Positions 52,156 through 62,303 of a stretch of DNA of 64,000 nucleotides are shown piece after piece. Made by a program: the position numbers and the translations under genes. The first letter of the stretch is position 1. Each line of letters starts with the position of its first letter. This stretch comes from Collimonas fungivorans Ter331 (GTDB lineage: Bacteria > Pseudomonadota > Gammaproteobacteria > Burkholderiales > Burkholderiaceae_D). The stretch is from positions 2,412,986-2,476,985 of the forward strand of contig NC_015856.1 of assembly GCF_000221045.1 (NCBI RefSeq), given 5' to 3'. Below the pieces are notes generated by a model. That model saw only the letters and a program-made list of their open reading frames with translations. It did no database searches and had not been told where the DNA came from.

Positions 52156-54407
52156 GCGAGCCCGCCTATGTAGTAGCGGTCCGCGCGCTGTGCGAGTTCA
52201 CGGCCAAGCAGGGCGACCTCGACCTGCGCTTCACGCCCGCGCCGACCGCGCTGGAAGGCATTGCCGGCCACGCCACGGTGGCGTCGCGCCGCGCTGCCGG
52301 CTATGAGAAAGAAATCAGCTTGAGCGGCCGCTGCGGGCCATTGCTGGTGCGCGGCCGCGCCGACGGCTACGATCCGGCCTTGAACCGGCTGGAAGAAATC
52401 AAGACCTTCCGCGGTGACCTGGAGCGCATGCCGGACAACCACCGCCATCTGCACTGGGCGCAAGTGCGCATCTACGGCCACTTGCTGTGCCAGGCGCGCC
52501 AGCTGCCGGAACTACAGCTGGCGCTGGTGTACTACGACATCGGCAGGCAGAAAGAAACCCTGCTGACCGAATGTGCGACGGCCGCCGGCCTGCAACAATT
52601 TTTCGATGATCAATGCGGCCGCTTCCTGGCCTGGGCGCAACAGGAAATGGCGCATCGCGCCGCGCGTGACGAGCAATTGACCGCCTTGCGCTTCCCGCAT
52701 GCCGATTTCCGCCCCGGCCAGCGCGCCCTGGCGGAAGCCGTGTACAAGGGCGCCAGCGCCGGCCGCTGCCTGCTGGCCCAGGCGCCGACCGGCATCGGCA
52801 AGACCATCGGCAGCCTGTTCCCCTTGCTCAAGGCCAGCCCGGGCCAGGGCCTGGACAAGATATTTTTCCTTTCCGCCAAGACCTCGGGCCGCGCGCTGGC
52901 GCTGGAAGCAAGCGCGCGCATCAAGCACAGCGCGGCCGGATTGCCGTTGCGGGTGCTGGAACTGGTTGCGCGCGACAAGGCGTGTGAGCATCCGGACAAG
53001 GCCTGCCACGGCGAATCCTGTCCGCTGGCCCAGGGTTTTTACGATCGCCTGCCGCAAGCGCGCAGCGCCGCCGTCGCCAGCGGCGCGATGGACCGGGAAA
53101 GCCTGCGCGAAATCGCTGCTGAACACGGTGTCTGTCCTTATTACCTGAGCCAGGACCTGGTGCGCTGGTCGGACGTGATCGTCGGCGACTACAACTATTA
53201 CTTCGACCTGAGCGCCATGCTGTACGGTTTCACCATCGCCAACCAGTGGCGGGTAGGGGTGCTGGTCGACGAAGCGCACAACATGATCGAGCGGGCGCGC
53301 AAGATGTATTCGGCCGACATGGAGCAAGCCGCCCTGAAAAGCGTGCGGCAGACTGCGCCGCCGGTGCTCAAGCGTGTGCTGGACCGCGTCAACCGCCAGT
53401 GGAACGCTCTGTACAAGACGCAGGAAGGCGAGTACCAGCGCTATGCCGAACTGCCGGATGCATTCATCCAGGCGCTGCAACAGGCGGTGGCGGACATCAC
53501 CGACTACATGACCGAGCATCCGGCCGCCGTCGACAGCCGCCTGCTGCAATTCTATTTCGACGCCATGCACTTCACCCGCATCGCCGAGCTGTTCGACAGC
53601 CACTCGCTGTTCGACATCACTCGCCATGGCGGCCACGGCGCCACGCTATGCCTGCGCAACATCGTGCCGGCAACGTTCCTGGCGCCGCGCTTTGCCGCAG
53701 CCCATTCGACAACGCTGTTCTCCGCCACGCTCAGCCCCTGGCATTTTTACAGCAAGACGCTGGGCATGCCGGACAACACCGCCTGGCTCGATGTGCCGTC
53801 GCCGTTCACCGCCGACCAGTTGTCGGTGCGGCTGGTGACCGGCATTTCAACCCGTTTCCAGCATCGCGACCGTTCGCTGGCGCCGATCGCCGAACTGATT
53901 GCCAAACAGTACACAGAGCAGCCAGGCAACTACCTGACGTTTTTCAGCAGCTACGACTACCTGGAGAAAGTCGCCGCCGTGTTCGCCTCGCGCTATCCCG
54001 ATATCCCTTTGTGGCAGCAGGCGCGTCGCATGGATGAACGGGAACGGGAGCATTTCCTGTCGCGTTTTACCGAAACCTCGCAAGGCGTCGGTTTTGCGGT
54101 GCTGGGCGGCGCGTTCGCCGAGGGCATCGACTTGCCCGGCGCGCGCCTGATCGGCGCTTTCATCGCCACCCTGGGACTGCCGCAGATCAATCCGGTCAAT
54201 GAACAGGTCATGCTGCAGATGGATAAACTTTTCGGCCAGGGTTACGACTGCACCTACCTGTATCCCGGCCTGCAGAAAGTAGTGCAGGCCGCCGGCCGGG
54301 TGATCCGAACTCAGCAGGACCGCGGCGTGGTATACCTGATCGATGACAGGTTCGCGCGGCAGGAAGTCAGGCAGCTGTTGCCTGCATGGTGGCAGCTGGC
54401 CGGCTGA
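52152..54407 (+). CDS. DinG/XPD-like Fe-S helicase with N-terminal PD-(D/E)XK nuclease
   Basis: 751 residues from a GTG at 52152 in a GTGA overlap with the nuclease stop. Residues about 1-150 look like a Cas4/RecB-type nuclease (RGRADGYDPALNRLEEIKTF, then HLHWAQVRIYGHLL), with D...ExK...QxxxY. Then Walker A (LAQAPTGIGKT, about 210), four cysteines of a likely 4Fe-4S cluster (ACEHPDKAC, GESC, GVCPYY, about 277-326), DEAH box (VLVDEAHNMIERAR, about 371) and C-terminal motifs LGGAFAEGIDLPGARLIG and QAAGRVIRTQQDRGVVYLID. An SF2 helicase-nuclease, co-expressed with a FAN1-like enzyme. Confidence 0.92.
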   Translation: MSEPAYVVAVRALCEFTAKQGDLDLRFTPAPTALEGIAGHATVASRRAAGYEKEISLSGRCGPLLVRGRADGYDPALNRLEEIKTFRGDLERMPDNHRHLHWAQVRIYGHLLCQARQLPELQLALVYYDIGRQKETLLTECATAAGLQQFFDDQCGRFLAWAQQEMAHRAARDEQLTALRFPHADFRPGQRALAEAVYKGASAGRCLLAQAPTGIGKTIGSLFPLLKASPGQGLDKIFFLSAKTSGRALALEASARIKHSAAGLPLRVLELVARDKACEHPDKACHGESCPLAQGFYDRLPQARSAAVASGAMDRESLREIAAEHGVCPYYLSQDLVRWSDVIVGDYNYYFDLSAMLYGFTIANQWRVGVLVDEAHNMIERARKMYSADMEQAALKSVRQTAPPVLKRVLDRVNRQWNALYKTQEGEYQRYAELPDAFIQALQQAVADITDYMTEHPAAVDSRLLQFYFDAMHFTRIAELFDSHSLFDITRHGGHGATLCLRNIVPATFLAPRFAAAHSTTLFSATLSPWHFYSKTLGMPDNTAWLDVPSPFTADQLSVRLVTGISTRFQHRDRSLAPIAELIAKQYTEQPGNYLTFFSSYDYLEKVAAVFASRYPDIPLWQQARRMDEREREHFLSRFTETSQGVGFAVLGGAFAEGIDLPGARLIGAFIATLGLPQINPVNEQVMLQMDKLFGQGYDCTYLYPGLQKVVQAAGRVIRTQQDRGVVYLIDDRFARQEVRQLLPAWWQLAG

Positions 54408-54578
54408 AAGCGCCGCTTGCGATGGTGCCGGATTGCGATCCCGTCTCACTGCTATGTGAACTTCCGTACAGACCGGACGCCATCCTGCTCACAGGATTAA
54501 GACTCAGCCGCAAAAATCCCACCACGGTTGCCCGGAACCCGAGCGCCGCAAAACTTTCGAAGGAAAAGCGAGGCAATC

Positions 54579-55268
54579 ATGCCTGACAAGCCAGAAGGCA
54601 AGGGCGACGGACTTGCGCCGCCGAATATTTCGCGCCGCAACTTCATGCAGTCGGCAGCCTGGGCCGCCACCGCAGTCGCCGCGCCATCTTACGGAGCACA
54701 GCCAGCCATGACAAACGACCAGCAGCCATTGATGCCTTATGCGATTCCGGCGCAAGCCGTCGCCCTGGATATCAATGGCAAGCTTCATCAGTTGTCGATC
54801 GAACCACGGACCACGCTGCTGGACGTGCTGCGAGAAATCATCGGACTCAGCGGCAGCAAGAAAGGCTGCGACCGCGGGCAATGCGGCGCGTGCACGGTGC
54901 TGGTCGACGGCCGGCGCGTCAATTCCTGCCTGACGCTGGCTATCATGCAGGAAGGTAAAAAGATCGAAACCGTCGAAGGCCTGGCGCAAGACGGCAACCT
55001 GCATCCGCTGCAGGCGGCGTTTATCGAGCATGACGCGCTCCAGTGCGGTTACTGCACGCCCAGTCAGATCTGCTCGGCAAAAGCCATGCTCGATGAACTG
55101 CGCCAACGCACGGTCAGCGCCGTCACTACCGACATCAAGGCGGCGCCGCTGCTGTCCGACGAGGAAATCCGCGAGCGCATGAGCGGCAACATCTGCCGCT
55201 GCGGCGCTTACCAGAACATCGTCGCCGCAATCCGCCAGGTTGCGGGCGACGACGGGAGTCCGTCATGA
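54579..55268 (+). CDS. paoA: Periplasmic aldehyde oxidase Fe-S subunit (PaoA/YagT)
   Basis: 229 residues from the ATG at 54579 (GAGG five bases upstream). A twin-arginine signal ISRRNFMQSAAWAATAVAAP directs the folded complex to the periplasm. Two 2Fe-2S clusters: GCDRGQCGACTVLVDGRRVN with a later SC, and QCGYCTPSQICSA with NICRCGAYQNI. It passes electrons from the molybdenum site to the FAD subunit. Overlaps paoB by 4 bases. Confidence 0.92.
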   Translation: MPDKPEGKGDGLAPPNISRRNFMQSAAWAATAVAAPSYGAQPAMTNDQQPLMPYAIPAQAVALDINGKLHQLSIEPRTTLLDVLREIIGLSGSKKGCDRGQCGACTVLVDGRRVNSCLTLAIMQEGKKIETVEGLAQDGNLHPLQAAFIEHDALQCGYCTPSQICSAKAMLDELRQRTVSAVTTDIKAAPLLSDEEIRERMSGNICRCGAYQNIVAAIRQVAGDDGSPS

Positions 55269-56260
55269 ATTCTTTTTCCTATGAGCGCGCAGCCAGCATC
55301 GACGATGCATTGCAGCTTGCGGCGCAACCCGGCGCCAAGTTCATCGGCGGCGGCACCAACCTGCTGGATTTGCTGAAAGGCGGCGCCGAGCGTCCATTGC
55401 GGCTGGTTGACATTACCCGCCTCGCGCTCGCCGACATCGCCGAGTTGCCGAATGGCGGCGTGCGCATCGGCGCCCTTGCGCGCAACAGCGACACGGCCAA
55501 CCATCCCTTGATACGCCAGCGTTATCCGCTGCTGAGCCAGGCCCTGGTGGCAGGCGCTTCGCCGCAATTGCGCAACATGGCCACCACAGGCGGCAACCTG
55601 ATGCAGCGCACCCGTTGCTATTATTTCTACGACACCGCTTTCGACATGTGCAACAAGCGCCTGCCGGGCTCAGGCTGCGCGGCAAAAGAGGGGCAGAACC
55701 GGATCCATGCCATCCTCGGCGCCAGCGCGGACTGCATCGCCGTCAATCCGTCCGACATGAGCGTGGCGCTGGCCGCGCTGGACGCCGTAGTGCGGGTGCG
55801 CGGAGTGCAGGGCGAACGCAGCATTCCCATGGCCGATTTCCATCGCCTGCCGGGCAATATGCCGCAGCTCGACACCACGCTGCGGCCGGGCGAATTGATA
55901 ACCGCAGTCGATTTGCCCGCTTCACCGTTTGCCTCGCATTTCCATTACCTCAAGATTCGCGACCGCGCCAGTTATGCGTTTGCGCTGGTATCGGTGGCTG
56001 CCGCGCTGGAAATCCTCGATGGCGTGGTGCACAGCGCCCGCGTCGTGCTGGGCGGCGTCGCCCACAAGCCGTGGCGTTCGCTTGATGCAGAAAGCGCCTT
56101 GATCGGCCACCGGCTGGACCAGGCGGCGCGTTCCGCCGCCGCCAGGCTGGCGGTGCAGGGCGCACGTGGCTACGCCCACAATGAATTCAAGATAGAACTG
56201 GCCAGGCGCGCTGTGATACGGGCTTTGCGCAGAGCAGAGCTGGCGGAAGGAACAATATGA
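55265..56260 (+). CDS. paoB: Aldehyde oxidase FAD-binding subunit (PaoB/YagS)
   Basis: 331 residues, xanthine-dehydrogenase medium-subunit fold. FAD motifs: AKFIGGGTNLLDLLKGG and ASPQLRNMATTGGNLMQRTR. The loop with CNKRLPGSGCAAKEGQNRIH contains the cysteines that hold an extra 4Fe-4S cluster in E. coli PaoB. No signal of its own, as expected for hitch-hiker export with the Tat subunit. Overlaps both neighbours by 4 bases. Confidence 0.92.
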   Translation: MNSFSYERAASIDDALQLAAQPGAKFIGGGTNLLDLLKGGAERPLRLVDITRLALADIAELPNGGVRIGALARNSDTANHPLIRQRYPLLSQALVAGASPQLRNMATTGGNLMQRTRCYYFYDTAFDMCNKRLPGSGCAAKEGQNRIHAILGASADCIAVNPSDMSVALAALDAVVRVRGVQGERSIPMADFHRLPGNMPQLDTTLRPGELITAVDLPASPFASHFHYLKIRDRASYAFALVSVAAALEILDGVVHSARVVLGGVAHKPWRSLDAESALIGHRLDQAARSAAARLAVQGARGYAHNEFKIELARRAVIRALRRAELAEGTI

Positions 56261-58467
56261 ACAGCACAGGTCAAGCCATCAGCCGCATCGACGGCCATGC
56301 CAAGGTTACCGGCGCCGCGCGCTATTCAGCCGAACAGCCGCTGCCGCGCCTGGCGCACGCGGTGCTGGTTCCGAGCACGATCGCCAGCGGCCGCGTGGTG
56401 ACGATCGATTCCGCCGCCGCGTCGGCAATGCCGGGCGTGTTGCTGGTCATGACCCATCTGTCGGCGCCACGGCTGCCGGCGGGCGGCATGGCGGGCGCTG
56501 CTTCGCCGCCGGCCGGCAGGGTCTTGAACCTGTTGCAGGACGACCGCGTCCACTACAACAACCAGCCGGTGGCGCTGGTGGTTGCGGACACGCTGGAGCA
56601 TGCACAGGCGGCCGCGCAGAACCTGCGCATCGCTTATAAAAAAGAAACCGTCCAGCTCGATTTCGAGCGTGCGAAAAAAAATCCGTACAAGCCGGAAAAA
56701 GCCAAGGACGAAGCCGCCGACACCCGCCGCGGCGATATCGAATCCGGCAGGCGCAATGCGGCAGCAGTGGTGGAGGCGGTATATACCACGCCAATGGAAC
56801 ACCATAACCCGATGGAGCCGCACGCAACCGTGGCGGCTTGGGACGGCGACCGCCTGACCCTGTACGACTCGACCCAGTATGTGTCCGGCGTACGGAACAC
56901 GGTCGCCAAAACGCTGGGCATCTCGCCGGAAAACGTCCGCGTCGTTTGCCCCTACGTCGGCGGCGGCTTCGGCTGCAAAGGTTCGACCTGGTCGCATGTG
57001 GTGCTGGCGGCGATGGCGGCGCGCCAGCTGGGACAGCCGGTCAAGCTTGTCCTCGAACGGCCGCAGATGTTCGGTCCGGTCGGACATCGGCCGAATACAG
57101 AGCAGCGCATCATGCTGGCCGCTAGCCGGGACGGCAAATTCACTGCAATGCGGCACGACGTGATTGCCAGCACTTCGCGCATGGAAGACTGGCTGGAGAC
57201 GGCCGCGCTGACCAGCCGCATGCTGTATGCGTGCCCGAACCAGCAAACCAGCCATCGCCTGGCCAGGCTGGATACCGGCACCCCGACCTTCATGCGGGCG
57301 CCGGGCGAAGCATCCGGCACGTTTGCACTGGAATCCGCCGTCGATGAGCTGTCGTACGCCTTGCAGATCGATCCGATCCAGTTGCGCCTGCAAAACTATG
57401 CGGAGCAGGATCCGGAGAGCGGCAAGCCATGGTCCAGCAAGTCGCTGCGGGAATGCTACAGGAGCGGGGCGGAACGGTTCGGCTGGAGCCGCCGCACGCC
57501 GCAGCCGCGCTCGATGCGCAAGGGCGAGATGCTGGTCGGGATGGGCATGGCGACCGCCACCTATCCGGCCAACCGCAGCGCGGCCTCGGCCAGCGCGGTG
57601 ATCCTGCCGGATGGTTCGGCCATAGTAAGGTCGGGCTCGCAGGACCTGGGCACAGGCACTTATACCATCATGACGCAAATTGCCGCCGATGCGCTCGGCC
57701 TGCCGCTGGAACGGGTGAAATTCGAACTGGGTGATACCGACATGCCGCGGGCGCCGGTGTCCGGCGGCTCGCAGTCGGCCGCCAGCGTCGCGCCGGCGGT
57801 CAAGGCCGCGGCGCTGGCCGTGCGCCGCAAGCTGGTCGAGCTGGCGCTTGCCGATGGCGAATCGCCGCTATCAGGCCTGCAAGCTGAAAATGTCACGGTG
57901 GAGAACGGCTGGCTGACGGCGCAGGCGGACCCCAGGCGGCGCGAGCCGTTTGCCGCCGTGATCGCGCGCCATGGCGGAACCGCGCTTGAAGCATCCGCGG
58001 ATGCCAAGCCCGGCGAAGAAAAGCAGCAATATGCGCATCATTCCTTCGGCGCCGTGTTTGCCGAAGTCCATGTCGATCCGGAGCTCGGCGTGATTCGCGT
58101 CGAGAGGATAGTCGGCAGCTACGGCATCGGCCGCCTGCTCAACCAGAAGACCGGCCATAGCCAGCTGATGGGCGGCATCGTCTGGGGCGCCGGCATGGCG
58201 CTGATGGAAAAAACCGAGATCGACGCGCGCTACGGGCGTGCGGTAAACAGCAACCTGGCCGAATACCACGTGCCGGTCAATGCAGATATCGGCAGCATCG
58301 ACATCATTGTGGTCAACGAAGATGACCAGCACATCAATTCCCTGGGGGCCAAGGGCATCGGGGAAATCGGCATCACCGGAGTTGCCGCGGCCATCGCCAA
58401 CGCGGTGTATCACGCCACCGGCAAGCGGGTGCGGGATCTGCCTGTCACCTTGGATAAATTGCTTTGA
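56257..58467 (+). CDS. paoC: Aldehyde oxidase molybdopterin subunit (PaoC/YagR)
   Basis: 736 residues of the xanthine oxidase large-subunit family. N-terminal RIDGHAKVTGAARYSAEQPL, molybdenum-site loops VGGGFGCKGSTWSHVVLAAM, TPTFMRAPGEASGTFALESA and the catalytic Glu in LGAKGIGEIGITGVAAAIAN. It oxidises aromatic and other aldehydes to acids with a molybdopterin cytosine dinucleotide cofactor. The maturation chaperone PaoD is not next to it. Confidence 0.93.
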   Translation: MNSTGQAISRIDGHAKVTGAARYSAEQPLPRLAHAVLVPSTIASGRVVTIDSAAASAMPGVLLVMTHLSAPRLPAGGMAGAASPPAGRVLNLLQDDRVHYNNQPVALVVADTLEHAQAAAQNLRIAYKKETVQLDFERAKKNPYKPEKAKDEAADTRRGDIESGRRNAAAVVEAVYTTPMEHHNPMEPHATVAAWDGDRLTLYDSTQYVSGVRNTVAKTLGISPENVRVVCPYVGGGFGCKGSTWSHVVLAAMAARQLGQPVKLVLERPQMFGPVGHRPNTEQRIMLAASRDGKFTAMRHDVIASTSRMEDWLETAALTSRMLYACPNQQTSHRLARLDTGTPTFMRAPGEASGTFALESAVDELSYALQIDPIQLRLQNYAEQDPESGKPWSSKSLRECYRSGAERFGWSRRTPQPRSMRKGEMLVGMGMATATYPANRSAASASAVILPDGSAIVRSGSQDLGTGTYTIMTQIAADALGLPLERVKFELGDTDMPRAPVSGGSQSAASVAPAVKAAALAVRRKLVELALADGESPLSGLQAENVTVENGWLTAQADPRRREPFAAVIARHGGTALEASADAKPGEEKQQYAHHSFGAVFAEVHVDPELGVIRVERIVGSYGIGRLLNQKTGHSQLMGGIVWGAGMALMEKTEIDARYGRAVNSNLAEYHVPVNADIGSIDIIVVNEDDQHINSLGAKGIGEIGITGVAAAIANAVYHATGKRVRDLPVTLDKLL

Positions 58468-58485
58468 GCTGTTTGTCCATCGGCT

Positions 58486-60312
58486 TCATGAAGCAAACAA
58501 TACGCGATCGGTAAAGTGGGAGTCGTTGGGATCGAAATAGGGCAGGGCCCAGCGGTCGCTGGTGGACAGGAACCAGCCGACGGCAAGCGCGGCTTGTTGT
58601 TTCGACGCTGAAATCTGCCCTTTCATCGCCGCCGGCGCGCTGGCCGCCATCCGGTTCAGGAACTGGAAATGGTCGACCAGCCCTACCGCTTCGATGGCGA
58701 ATACGGTTGCAACGTCGCCGTCGTGGATCGCCAGCAAGTTGTCGCCGTTCGCCTGTTCCCCGCCCAGGGCAAGGTTGGACGAGCCGCAGAACACAACCGG
58801 ATTGTCGCCATTGAAGCTGCATACGACAAACTTATGATGGATCTGGTGGCCGACGCCGCTGATGGAACGGACCTGGTCAAATGGCGGAGGCAGTATCGAT
58901 TTGCCCGGCTTTCCGGTCACCAGCACGCCGGTTTTCTTGCCCGGCGCGTACAGGGAAATGCCGGTATTGCTGTCTGAAATGCCATAGCTGAAGACATTGC
59001 TGTCGGCATGCAAATCCTTCAGGGCGGCATAGACCGGACTAGTGCCGTTGTCGATCGCCATCACGGCGAACAGCACACTGCCGTTGCCGCCGGGCTTGGT
59101 TTGTTCTTGCTGGATGCGGGCAGCGATGTCGCCCAGGTTCTCGGTGACAAACTCGGCTGTGTGAGGCGCGAAAGTGATGTCGGTTTGCGGCGAAATTCCA
59201 TCGGGGATCGAGAAAGTGGCCGAGGAAAACGGCGATTGCAGGTAGGCACCGAGCTTGACGCCGCCTTGCCAGACGGTCTCGAACAATTGCCCGTATTCCG
59301 CGGCGACGCTGGGATCGTCGAAGACCATGACATGGTTGGAATTGACGTACAGGCCGGTGACGGAAAAATTGGTCGAGCCGGTCAGCACCTTCAGCGCGCT
59401 ATCCTTGTTGAAGGAAACGAACACCTTGTCGTGTGCGTAGCGCTTGAAATGGCCGCGCAGGATGTCGGCAGGGCTGGTGGCAATCGCCCTGAACTGCGCC
59501 TCGAATTCATCCTCGGGCATCGGTTTTGCGGCCGAGTGATGCAGGGCCGCGTTGTCCAGGATGATCCTTACCCGGCCTTGCCTGCCCAGTTCCAGCAGGA
59601 TCTTGCATAGGTCGGGTTCATTCAGGTCGTAGGCAAACACGTCCAGATATTGCGCCGGATCCTGCAGCACCTCGTCCAGGAACTCGAAAATCCGCTCTCT
59701 TGCAGTCAGCCCGAGCCAGGCGTATTCGTCGGCAAAGGTATACTGCTCGCCGGCGTCGTTGACGCCCGATACTTGCGCTGTATCGAACAACAGTTCCCTG
59801 GTATCGGGCCGGATCAGCGCGTTGATGCCAAAATGGTGGGTAAACGCCTGAGACTGCGTATAACCGCGGGTAAACCCGAGCTTGAACTTGTTTTTGGCAA
59901 ACGGCCCGACATACGCGCTGACCGACACGCCCAGCGTCTCGTCGAGGGCAAGCAACGACTGCTTGCCGTCAAAATAGCGTGGGATCACCGTATAGGTGTA
60001 TTTACCGAAAAACGGCGTGAGCCCCTGATGGACGGAGCCAGGCACATGCAGCCAGCGAAACTTGTGTATCGGTGCATTCACCGTCGAGTTCGGCGGTTCG
60101 GCCGGATCCTGGGCATGCGCGCCCGGACTTTCAAACTGCAGCGTGTTGCACAGGTAGTAGGGAGGCAGGCCGTCGGGCTGGCAGCGGATCGTGAAACCCG
60201 CCAGATCCTTGCTGCTTTCAGGCTGCAGCAGGTTGAACGCCAGCAGGGTCTTGCAGTCGCCGATATGGGCGGTGACCGACAGCAACTGGGATTGATCCGT
60301 GACAGACGCCAT
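58486..60312 (-). CDS. Phospholipase D-like protein, two HKD motifs
   Basis: 608 residues from the ATG at 60312, which has GGAGG six bases upstream (two earlier in-frame ATGs overlap this site). HKD-like motif 1: AHDKVFVSFNKDSALKVLTG followed by STNFS. Motif 2: IHHKFVVCSFNGDNP then VFCGSSNLALGG. The N-terminal 150 residues look like a beta-rich non-catalytic domain. No signal peptide. Members may be phospholipases or nucleases; substrate unknown. Convergent with paoC, 18 bases apart. Confidence 0.85.
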   Translation of the reverse strand: MASVTDQSQLLSVTAHIGDCKTLLAFNLLQPESSKDLAGFTIRCQPDGLPPYYLCNTLQFESPGAHAQDPAEPPNSTVNAPIHKFRWLHVPGSVHQGLTPFFGKYTYTVIPRYFDGKQSLLALDETLGVSVSAYVGPFAKNKFKLGFTRGYTQSQAFTHHFGINALIRPDTRELLFDTAQVSGVNDAGEQYTFADEYAWLGLTARERIFEFLDEVLQDPAQYLDVFAYDLNEPDLCKILLELGRQGRVRIILDNAALHHSAAKPMPEDEFEAQFRAIATSPADILRGHFKRYAHDKVFVSFNKDSALKVLTGSTNFSVTGLYVNSNHVMVFDDPSVAAEYGQLFETVWQGGVKLGAYLQSPFSSATFSIPDGISPQTDITFAPHTAEFVTENLGDIAARIQQEQTKPGGNGSVLFAVMAIDNGTSPVYAALKDLHADSNVFSYGISDSNTGISLYAPGKKTGVLVTGKPGKSILPPPFDQVRSISGVGHQIHHKFVVCSFNGDNPVVFCGSSNLALGGEQANGDNLLAIHDGDVATVFAIEAVGLVDHFQFLNRMAASAPAAMKGQISASKQQAALAVGWFLSTSDRWALPYFDPNDSHFTDRVLFAS

Positions 60313-60454
60313 CGCCATCCTCCGCATTCAGTTAGACATGTTCCGGTTCTCGAAGCACGATTTGCCTGATGAACCAGGCGTCCAACCTGTTGGGGAGGAG
60401 TTGCAAAATACTAGCGAAGAAATGTTACCCGATGATGACTTGCCAGCTGTCCGG

Positions 60455-61450
60455 TCAGAATGAATACTGCATGCCAGCCTGGCCGCCGCTCAGCCGGCCG
60501 CTCTGGGGATTGCGGTCGGTATCGGCTTCAACGTACAGCTTGGTGCGCTTGGACAGGCTGTAGCGCGCCACCGCCAGGAATTTGTTGTCTACGGCGCCGT
60601 CGGCGGTGGTGCGCCAATAGGCGGCGGTCAGTTCCCAGGCCGGAACCGGGACATAAATGACGCCGACGCCGTTGGTGATCAGGCTGCGGGTGCCGGTGTA
60701 GGGTTCGTTCCTGGTGTGGTAATGCACCAACTGCGCCGTGACCGGGCCGATCTCGTAATAGCCGCCCGCGGTAAACGTGGTCTGGCCGCTGCCGTTGATG
60801 CCGCCGTAGGCAATCGCCGCGCCGAACGGACGGCCGTTGTACATCAGGCTGGCGGCCTGCATGCTGCCGTGCTGGGTGCCGGCCTGTTCGCCGGCGGCAT
60901 AACTGAGGCGGCCGATGAAATCGGAGTAACGGCCGGTATAGACGACCGCATTGTCCCAGGCGTAATTGAGCTGATGGTTGCCCGACGGCGACCAGCTCGA
61001 TACGTAGGTCGGGTCGCTCAGCCACGAGCCGGCGTAATAGAGCGCGTTGTACTGGCGGCCGAGGGTCAGCTCGCCGAAGCTGTTGCTCAAGCCGACATAG
61101 GCGGTACGACCGAACAGGCGGCCGCCTTGGTTCAATTGCCCGTTGTCTAGCGAAAATCCGTTTTCCAGGTTGAAAATGGCCTTCACGCCGCCGCCCAGGT
61201 CTTCGCTGCCGATCAGTCCCCAGCGGCTGCCGGCCCAGCCCAGTTCAGCGCCGTCCACCACCGACAAGCTGTTGCCGGCCTTGGTTTGCTGGTAGCGCAG
61301 GCTGCTGTCGATGAAACCGTACAGGGTCACGCTGGTGCTGGCGACCTGTGCATGGGAGGCGCTGGAGGCAAGCGCCAGCAAGGCGGCAGGGGCGATGCGC
61401 GAAATCCGGGGAGAAGCACGCAGAGAAATGCAGGTAGCGGATGTTTTCAT
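60455..61450 (-). CDS. Outer-membrane porin
   Basis: 331 residues from the ATG at 61450; an in-frame ATG at 61486 adds 12. Signal peptide ends at ASSASHAQ. Porin marks: SVTLYGFIDSSLRYQQTK, WGLIGSEDLGGGVKAIFNLE, LFGRTAYVGLSNSFGELTLG and a terminal strand QAGMQYSF. A different general porin from that at 29379. It lies 58 bases after the substrate-binding-like gene on the same strand. Confidence 0.92.
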   Translation of the reverse strand: MKTSATCISLRASPRISRIAPAALLALASSASHAQVASTSVTLYGFIDSSLRYQQTKAGNSLSVVDGAELGWAGSRWGLIGSEDLGGGVKAIFNLENGFSLDNGQLNQGGRLFGRTAYVGLSNSFGELTLGRQYNALYYAGSWLSDPTYVSSWSPSGNHQLNYAWDNAVVYTGRYSDFIGRLSYAAGEQAGTQHGSMQAASLMYNGRPFGAAIAYGGINGSGQTTFTAGGYYEIGPVTAQLVHYHTRNEPYTGTRSLITNGVGVIYVPVPAWELTAAYWRTTADGAVDNKFLAVARYSLSKRTKLYVEADTDRNPQSGRLSGGQAGMQYSF

Positions 61451-61508
61451 TGTTTTGCTGAGTGTGGTTGGTAATGAGTTGCGCACGGCAGGCGCGAGCG
61501 GCGCGGTG

Positions 61509-62303
61509 CTACCAGTCAGCCAGGCCGTCGGTCCGGTTCTGTTCGGCCTTCAATGCGCAGATGCGGTAATCCTGCGCATCCAGGCTGGAAAAGCCGCTGA
61601 TGCGCATGGCGCCGCGCGCGTTTTCCAGTTCCTGCGCCTCGACGCTGGCCGCCAGGGCCTGGCGCAGCGCCGCCAGCGTGGCTGGCGCTGTAGCCGACGA
61701 GGTAATCAGCGGCAGGCCGGGCATAGGCGCAGTGAAGCCGATGGCGGCCAGGCGGGAGAATATCTCGGGCTCCTGGCGGCTCAGGAAATAGGCGCTGACG
61801 CAATCGAGCGCGGCGATGTCGGCCTGGCCGCTAGCGACCAGCCGCGCCGACTGCCGATGGGAGCCGCTGAACACCACCTTCGAGAAAAACCTGCCGCCGG
61901 CGGTGAATGGCGCAACCGCGCTGCGCAGCGCGTGATAACCGGATTGCGAGTGGCGCTCGTTGCAGGCGGCAACGGCGTCTTTAAATGCCTGCAATGGTTT
62001 TGCCGCATCCTCTTGTCGCACCCACAGGCTGCTGCTGTAATTTGCCTGCTCGCAGCCGGGCACGTCGAAATGAAAGGCGCCTACCACCTGCACCTTGCCG
62101 TGTAAAACCGTCGATACCGGATAACCGCAGGTCTGGCTCAACAACAGGTCCGGCTCCTGCCAGTGCTTTAGAAGGTCTTGCGGCTGGCCGAGCCGATGGG
62201 GAACATCGTCCACGCCTTCGAGTTGCAGGTAGCGGCGCAGCCCGCTCCAGAATTCATCCAGGCTGCCGGCCGGAAACGGGTACATCGGCAACGCACATCT
62301 CAT
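61509..62303 (-). CDS. PhnD-like substrate-binding protein without signal peptide
   Basis: 264 residues resembling the phosphonate/SsuA-type binding fold: [57 protein letters not shown] and [20 protein letters not shown]. The protein begins [19 protein letters not shown] with no signal peptide or anchor, so it may be cytosolic. It overlaps the permease gene by 4 bases. Substrate unknown. Confidence 0.8.
   Translation of the reverse strand: MRCALPMYPFPAGSLDEFWSGLRRYLQLEGVDDVPHRLGQPQDLLKHWQEPDLLLSQTCGYPVSTVLHGKVQVVGAFHFDVPGCEQANYSSSLWVRQEDAAKPLQAFKDAVAACNERHSQSGYHALRSAVAPFTAGGRFFSKVVFSGSHRQSARLVASGQADIAALDCVSAYFLSRQEPEIFSRLAAIGFTAPMPGLPLITSSATAPATLAALRQALAASVEAQELENARGAMRISGFSSLDAQDYRICALKAEQNRTDGLADW

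Noticed and set aside
56326-57678. 450-codon open frame on the minus strand
   Set aside because: Antisense shadow of paoC caused by high GC; Arg/His-rich composition with no recognisable domain.
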